Source of the DNA: CFX5 sp964568485
Lineage (GTDB): Bacteria > Chloroflexota > Anaerolineae > Caldilineales > Caldilineaceae
Length of the DNA stretch: 8,018 nt
Assembly: GCA_964568485.1 (NCBI GenBank)
Contig: CAZMRA010000239.1
Span: forward strand, 1 to 8,018
Direction: 5' to 3'
The notes under the pieces are model-generated. The model was not told the DNA's origin. It did not search any database and saw nothing but the letters and a program-made list of their open reading frames with translations. Shown here piece by piece: positions 6,264 to 8,018 of the stretch. Position 1 is the first letter of the stretch. The number at the start of each line of letters is the position of its first letter. The translations under genes were made by a program, and so were the position numbers.

Positions 6264-8018
6264 TTATTCAAGCGTCAAGTTGTAGCGATAGACACCGTCG
6301 GCTGCGTTCAGATAAAGCACATCCAGGTTGGATTCAGTGAATAGCAAGCCTTCAATCGTCGTATTCGCCAGAATCTCAGCGTGGATCGCGTACCAAGTGC
6401 TGCTCTCCGGCGATTGGGCGAACAAACCAGCCCCGGTTCCCACATACGTCGCGCCATTGGGATGGGCCGCAATCGACTGGATGCCACCGCCCAACACGTT
6501 GCTCGCTAGACCAGCTTCCAACCCTTCATTTGAGAAGCTCCAGGCCGCGCCGGCCGTGCTAGTAGCATAGACCCCGTTGACATCCCCAAACCAGACCCGA
6601 TTGCCATCATACGGGTCAATCGTCATGGCCGAGAGCCCCCAGCTCGACGGATAGATGTTTGGCGTCAGGCGCAACCAGCTATCACCAAGATCGAAGCTGA
6701 TGGCGATGATGCCGCTGCCGTTGGCCGCTTCACCACCAGCGTAGATCACGCTCCACAGGAGGCCACCATCTTGCCCGCGCCCGGTAAGTCCAGCCATTTT
6801 GTCGATGCCATAAACGTTCCAGAAGCCTTCACCGGCACCTGGTTTGGGTGTCCAGGTATGCCCACCATCGGTGCTCAGGAAGGGCTGCTCGCAATTCGCG
6901 GCGAAGACCAGATTCGGATCAAAATTGGCGGTCAACAAGGGGCGGAAGCCTTCCGTCCCGGTCAAGGGTTGCCAAGTTGCCCCACCGTCGGTCGATTTGT
7001 AAATTGGGCTCAAAGCGGTGCTTGTGTCACAGGTGTTGCCGTTGCCACTAAAGAGCACATTGGGATCTGCTGCGTTCATGATGAACTCTTGCACGAATGG
7101 CGTGCTACTTACCAGTCCCCAGGTGTTGCCATCGTCGTTCGAGCGATAGAGCGAGCCATTGGCATACGCATAGATCGTGCTGCTGAAGCGATCGCCGATC
7201 ACCCGCTCGGCCCAGTGGCCATCGATCAACAATTTCTCGACAACCGCTGGCTCCTCGACAGCCGGGGCCACGCTAACAGTGCGGTTGTGGGGGCGGTAAT
7301 AGTAGTTGTGACCACCACTATTGTTCCCATTGCCGCCGCCGTTGTTGCCACCATTGTTGCCGCCGTTATTGCCATTACCACCACCGTTGTTCCCACCATT
7401 ACCACCGTTGCCATTGCCAGAGCCGACATTGCAACCGCCATTGCCAACGCCGATGTTGTTGTTGCCATTGTTGACACCAACGTTGCAATTGCCGTTACCA
7501 ACGCCGACGTTGCCGTTCCCATTGCCAACACCAACATTGCCAATCCCATTGCCAACGCCGATGTTGTTATTGCCATTATCAACCCCGACATTGCCACCAC
7601 CGTTGCCAATCCCGATGTTGCCATTGCCGTTACCGACGCCGACATTGCCGGTATTGGTGCCCATGTAGTTGATGTTGTTGAAGTTGAGGTTCAAGTTTAG
7701 GTTGACGCCACCGTTCCCCAGGTTCCCGGTGAGCACACAACTGCCGCCGTTGCCAACCCCAATGTTGCCGGTGCCATTGCCCACGCCAATATTGCAATTG
7801 CCATTCAACGTGCCGATATTGTTGTCGCCGTTGTTCTCACCGACATTGCCCGAGCCGTTGCCAACCCCGATATTGCCATCGCCATTATCGACGCCAACAT
7901 TCCCGACGCCGTTGTCAGTACCGATATTGTTGTCACCATTGCCAATGCCCGTGTTACCGGTCCCGTTGCCCACGCCGACATTGCCGATGCCATTTTCGAC
8001 ACCGACGTTGCCACCGCC
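6264..8018 (-). CDS. Large exoprotein: nonapeptide-repeat solenoid plus Asp-box (BNR) propeller, N-terminus beyond window
   Basis: The frame is open from the right edge (8018) to TAA at 6264, giving 584 residues. A GTG at 7973 inside the repeats is not the real start, because the repeats continue upstream of it. Residues 1-202 are about 20 nonapeptides, consensus G-x-x-N-[VI]-G-V-x-N, interrupted at 100-121. Residues 203-238 are a Gly/Asn-only linker. Residues 239-584 hold Asp-boxes (S-x-D-x-G-x-T-W) at 293-300 (SNDDGNTW), 342-349 (STDGGATW), 382-389 (STDGGHTW) and 441-448 (SFDLGDSW), with weaker ones at 486-493 and 535-542. This spacing indicates a beta-propeller like those of sialidase/BNR or sortilin-type proteins. 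No catalytic sialidase residues are evident, so a binding or structural role fits better. The composition and cysteines (C330, C376 in the propeller) suggest secretion; a signal peptide would lie outside the window. No C-terminal sorting or anchor motif is seen. Its terminator is at 6155-6191. Confidence 0.88.
   Translation of the reverse strand, partial: GGGNVGVENGIGNVGVGNGTGNTGIGNGDNNIGTDNGVGNVGVDNGDGNIGVGNGSGNVGENNGDNNIGTLNGNCNIGVGNGTGNIGVGNGGSCVLTGNLGNGGVNLNLNLNFNNINYMGTNTGNVGVGNGNGNIGIGNGGGNVGVDNGNNNIGVGNGIGNVGVGNGNGNVGVGNGNCNVGVNNGNNNIGVGNGGCNVGSGNGNGGNGGNNGGGNGNNGGNNGGNNGGGNGNNSGGHNYYYRPHNRTVSVAPAVEEPAVVEKLLIDGHWAERVIGDRFSSTIYAYANGSLYRSNDDGNTWGLVSSTPFVQEFIMNAADPNVLFSGNGNTCDTSTALSPIYKSTDGGATWQPLTGTEGFRPLLTANFDPNLVFAANCEQPFLSTDGGHTWTPKPGAGEGFWNVYGIDKMAGLTGRGQDGGLLWSVIYAGGEAANGSGIIAISFDLGDSWLRLTPNIYPSSWGLSAMTIDPYDGNRVWFGDVNGVYATSTAGAAWSFSNEGLEAGLASNVLGGGIQSIAAHPNGATYVGTGAGLFAQSPESSTWYAIHAEILANTTIEGLLFTESNLDVLYLNAADGVYRYNLTLE
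6393..7142 (-). repeat. Asp-box (BNR) repeats of the propeller domain
   Basis: Good Asp-boxes are coded at 7142-7119, 6995-6972, 6875-6852 and 6698-6675, each ending in Trp. Degenerate ones lie at 6563-6540 (D replaced by T) and 6416-6393 (D replaced by P, G by S). Irregular spacing of about 40 to 59 residues is normal for blades of such propellers. Six blade-like units are visible. Confidence 0.8.
7305..7412 (-). repeat. Gly/Asn-only linker (low-complexity)
   Basis: Thirty-six residues (203-238) made almost only of Gly and Asn, in short NGG and NNGG runs, ending SGGHN. They join the solenoid to the propeller and are probably flexible. The DNA is built of imperfect short repeats that could change length by slippage in multiples of 3. 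Confidence 0.8.
7413..8018 (-). repeat. 27-bp / nonapeptide tandem repeat array, about 20 units in two blocks
   Basis: Block 1 (8018-7722) has 11 units, the last degenerate (GGSCVLTGN). Block 2 (7655-7413) has 9 units. The consensus is G-x-x-N-[VI]-G-[VI]-x-N. The frame never slips inside a block. Codons vary between units that share a sequence: both G and N codons differ between units at 7628-7602 and 7520-7494. Cysteines occur only in units 9, 11, 18 and 20. The array continues beyond the window, so its true size is unknown. The pattern is related in style to the Asn/Gly repeats of mycobacterial PPE-MPTR proteins and has the period of RTX nonapeptides, but it matches neither exactly. Confidence 0.9.
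7656..7721 (-). other. Asn/hydrophobic alternating insert splitting the repeat array
   Basis: Twenty-two residues (100-121) between the two repeat blocks. Their core VNLNLNLNFNNINY alternates Asn with hydrophobic residues almost perfectly. That predicts one long beta-strand with an Asn ladder on one face. It keeps the reading frame and replaces repeat units rather than disrupting the gene. Confidence 0.7.

Noticed and set aside
7321..7668. Pro/Leu-rich plus-strand frame resembling a proline-rich protein
   Set aside because: It arises from reading the repeat array in the wrong strand and phase; there is no ribosome site or neighbour support.
6771..7700. 309-codon plus-strand frame with Ala/Val/Ile-rich repeats
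   Set aside because: It is the complement of the Gly/Asn repeats. The minus strand gives recognisable Asp-boxes and a terminator at the right end, so the plus frame is a shadow.
7413..8018. Possible CRISPR array, because of 27-bp periodicity
   Set aside because: There are no spacers; units abut directly, stay in frame and code for a peptide consensus.

Overview
The window looks like chromosomal DNA of a free-living bacterium, most plausibly a Chloroflexota member (Herpetosiphon/Roseiflexus-like). That is inference from protein style: a duplicated ADP-glucose pyrophosphorylase, an unfamiliar pair of conserved proteins on the left, and a large Gly/Asn-repeat exoprotein. No rRNA, tRNA, CRISPR array, insertion sequence or phage gene is visible. 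Coding density is high, and the long open frames antisense to the genes read as shadows.

Left part (1-1897, minus strand): a two-gene unit read right to left. The first gene (1897-314, GTG start) encodes a 527-residue protein with two winged-helix-like segments and a possible DNA-binding barrel. The second starts 26 nt later and runs off the left edge (287-1); it carries two cysteine pairs. It is a real gene although truncated.

Divergent control region (1898-2126): a minus-strand promoter with a perfect extended -10 faces plus-strand promoter candidates for the glycogen operon. A perfect 7-2-7 inverted repeat lies inside the latter and is a good operator candidate.

Glycogen operon (2127-5367, plus strand): an apparently catalytic GlgC, then a GlgC paralog that keeps the catalytic Asp and the Glc-1-P Lys but has lost the Arg and Lys of the nucleotide loop. 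These are the two positions known to distinguish catalytic from modulatory subunits of plant ADP-glucose pyrophosphorylase. A GNAT acetyltransferase follows, coupled by an ATGA overlap. The likely reading is a heteromeric enzyme making ADP-glucose for glycogen, with a co-translated acetyltransferase of unknown target.

Right part (5352-8018, minus strand): a small P-loop kinase-like gene converges on the GNAT gene with a 16-nt tail overlap. A 357-nt gene-free stretch follows, with a strong terminator. Last comes the 3' part of a large gene whose N-terminus lies beyond the window. Its product has about 20 nonapeptide repeats in two blocks split by an Asn/hydrophobic beta-strand insert, then a Gly/Asn linker, then an Asp-box (BNR) beta-propeller-like domain. 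It is probably a secreted or surface protein. Cysteines two repeats apart close each block, which suggests an 18-residue-per-turn solenoid with disulfide staples.
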